A DNA stretch of 64,000 nt from Blastobasis lacticolella (lineage: Eukaryota; Arthropoda; Insecta; Lepidoptera; Blastobasidae): contig LR990051.1 in the NCBI GenBank assembly GCA_905147135.1, forward strand, positions 16,583,115 to 16,647,114, given 5' to 3'. The notes beneath the pieces are model-generated. The model saw only the letters and a program-made list of their open reading frames with translations. It searched no databases and was not told where the DNA came from. Shown in pieces: positions 62,351 through 64,000 of this stretch (its first letter is position 1; every line of letters begins with the position of its first letter). The position numbers and the translations under genes were made by a program.

Positions 62351-63284
62351 AAACGTTAGTTTAATTTAAACATGAAAGGCCTATAAATACATTACCCTAC
62401 TTTACATCGCGCAGTCGGGTTAAAGGAAAGAAGACACCACGTTACAAGAAAATTCAACATCCTTTACCAGCTAAGTGTGGCACCCAGTAAAGCTACGAAA
62501 GCTCTACGCCGTAGCCGCAGCTACGCCGCTTAGCTACGCGTAGCCACAGTTTAAAAAAGTTGTAAAACAAAACATTTAATAAACCGCTCCAGCTTCATCA
62601 AAGTAGCTGTTTTTAATAAGAGAGAGCGAAAAATTGTGGTGTTAAAGTTAAAGAGTAAAGAACGGTGGCTGGAGAGAAAAAAATGGTGGAAGGAGAGGTG
62701 TGGAAGTCGGCCCAGCGCGGAAAATTAACTCCGCCTTTTATGCGAAATACCTAGGCTTTGGGAATTTGTCGGCAAACCGAGGGCCAGGTAATGAGGTGCC
62801 AGGGGAATGGGAAGCTAGGATTAATGGATGTGGCATCGAATATGGCTATCGTGCTAGGGATTCCTTTTGATCTCTTTGAAAAATTACAAAGTTTGTTGTT
62901 TTGTTTTGGCAGCGGTTGTGTTGGTTTTGGTAGGCGTCGATTGATGGGATGTAATTTGCAACCTGTTTCTAATGCCGGCCACTCACCTTCAACCCGCTTG
63001 TCAAGCGGCATGTCAAGTGTCTTGACAAAAATAGGCGGGCGTAATGACATTTGAGGGCGTGTGGGGTGAAATATGCGGGATAAAGACACTTTTTGTCATT
63101 CTACTTGACAAAGCGCATGATGGTGACTCGCAAGCAGATATTTCGGTTGTTGAAAATGATTTAAAACATTGAAAATGGGTCATCCAGTCGGAATACACGA
63201 TGCCACAGACAGACGCACATTTTTTTGCATAAGAGAGGGGTTAAAACACTTCAAATAACTTTTAAAGCACTAAAGTGCAAAGCA
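62351..63284. other. Intergenic stretch with a TACG-rich palindromic block
   Basis: Around 62490-62550 GTAGC/GCTAC words alternate ('gccgtagccgcagctacgcc', 'ttagctacgcgtagcc'), able to form several short hairpins. Open frames on both strands at 62751-63089 have no recognisable domain. Confidence 0.45.
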
Positions 63285-63510
63285 AACAAGCTTACAGCCT
63301 TCTTTATGGTAAGCAGTCACCGCAGACTATGTACGTTTGAAATGCCAGGGGCATCACCCACGCGTTGCCGACTCCATAAATATCTTTTCACCCCTTTCTT
63401 GAAGAACCCCATGTTGTACTCTCCAGGGAAAACCTTTTCAGATACTTAATTCCACAACCTTAGTGTGCGTGGGAGAAAGTTCATTTGGAACCGCACAGTT
63501 CGCGATCAAT
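63285..63510 (-). mobile_element. Jockey-like LINE 3' end fragment (J1), reversed
   Basis: 'ggtaagcagtcaccgcagac', 'cacccacgcgttgccgactc', 'tttcttgaagaaccccatg' and 'ccttagtgtgcgtgggagaa' match the reverse of about 11010-11215. Confidence 0.8.
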
Positions 63511-63684
63511 TTCTCTCCAAGGTGTGAGGATGAACTCCTTGTATAAACCAAATTTATTTTTCATACAGAAACACGCATAGAATTCGACCCATCCAGGCGG
63601 AATACACGATGCCACAGACAGACACATTGACACTTGAAACTTAAAATACCCTTCCTTTTGCGGATTTAAAAACACATCAATTTT
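63511..63684. other. Short stretch between two LINE tails
   Basis: 'gcgatcaatttctctccaag' then 'gtgtgaggatgaac' continues J1 coding sequence in reverse to about 63535. 'ggaatacacgatgccacaga' repeats text from 63190. No gene. Confidence 0.4.
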
Positions 63685-63778
63685 TTTTTTTATGTTATAC
63701 GGCAGACAAACAGGCAAGCAAGCCACCTAATGGAAAGTAGTCACCGCAGCCTATGGACAACAGCAACACCAATTAACT
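63685..63778 (-). mobile_element. Jockey-like LINE 3' end fragment (J2), reversed
   Basis: 'tacggcagacaaacaggcaa', 'ccacctaatggaaagtagtc' and 'cagcctatggacaacagcaa' are the reverse of the J2 tail. Confidence 0.75.
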
Positions 63779-64000
63779 CTAGTTTTAAAAAATACCGCAT
63801 CCACGAATAATATTTGTTGTGATTATCACATGCAAGCCAATACCGAGGTGGGTCTAGTCCGGCCCAGCTTACTGGTGTGGTGGAAATTCATTACTTTCTC
63901 ATTAGGAGTCCCGTGTACCGGCGATGTTATGAAATTTTCTATCGTCTTCCCTCAGAATATATTACATCCCCCGCTATACAAGGTGTAAAGTGAATATTTA
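63779..64000. other. Terminal stretch, nothing recognised
   Basis: No gene or repeat family recurring in the window is seen. Confidence 0.4.

Noticed and set aside
62751..63089. Opposing frames of about 100 codons on both strands
   Set aside because: No recognisable domain, no splice or poly(A) context, and equal openness on both strands suggests base composition.

Overview
This window looks like AT-rich nuclear DNA from a moth or butterfly (Lepidoptera). The sequence is packed with short interspersed elements and LINE 3' ends of types familiar in that order: jockey-like LINE tails, CR1-like tails ending in (TAAA)n, RTE-type tails ending in (GAT)n, and tRNA-derived SINEs. The genes have spliceosomal introns, and one of them is an insect odorant receptor. 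No species can be named from the sequence alone.

Two host genes can be supported. (1) A gamma-glutamyltransferase-family Ntn hydrolase of the YwrD/oxamate-amidohydrolase type lies on the + strand. Its whole coding region sits in one exon (start about 21597, stop 23183), directly after a splice acceptor and followed by a poly(A) signal. (2) A complete insect odorant receptor lies on the - strand, from 54809 to 47925. I assembled it from five exons whose splice sites and phases all agree, giving 392 codons. Only its first exon is a long open reading frame; the other four exons were found by reading the flanks.

Layout. 1-5.1 kb: no recognisable gene, scattered repeat fragments and one foldback element. 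5.1-11.3 kb: a cluster of dead LINEs, with a CR1-like 3' end, a jockey-like copy in one frame with two stop codons, and a second jockey-like copy broken by a LINE-tail insertion, a deletion and a 209-bp MITE. 11.3-21.3 kb: mostly unique AT-rich DNA with SINE, RTE and MITE fragments. 21.5-23.3 kb: the GGT-family gene, followed at once by a 218-bp MITE. 23.6-44 kb: gene-poor, with foldback elements (28.06, 29.9, 38.9 kb, and a 64-bp one at 26.67 kb), SINEs and LINE tails. 44.1-45.6 kb: a 5'-truncated CR1-like LINE with readable RT motifs. 47.9-54.8 kb: the odorant receptor, with introns enlarged by nested elements. 55-64 kb: repeats only.

The two host genes show no sign of working together. The most informative content beyond them is repeat archaeology: nested insertions with visible target-site duplications, a tRNA-derived SINE whose 3' tail matches an RTE-type LINE tail in the same window, and several uncharacterised foldback families.
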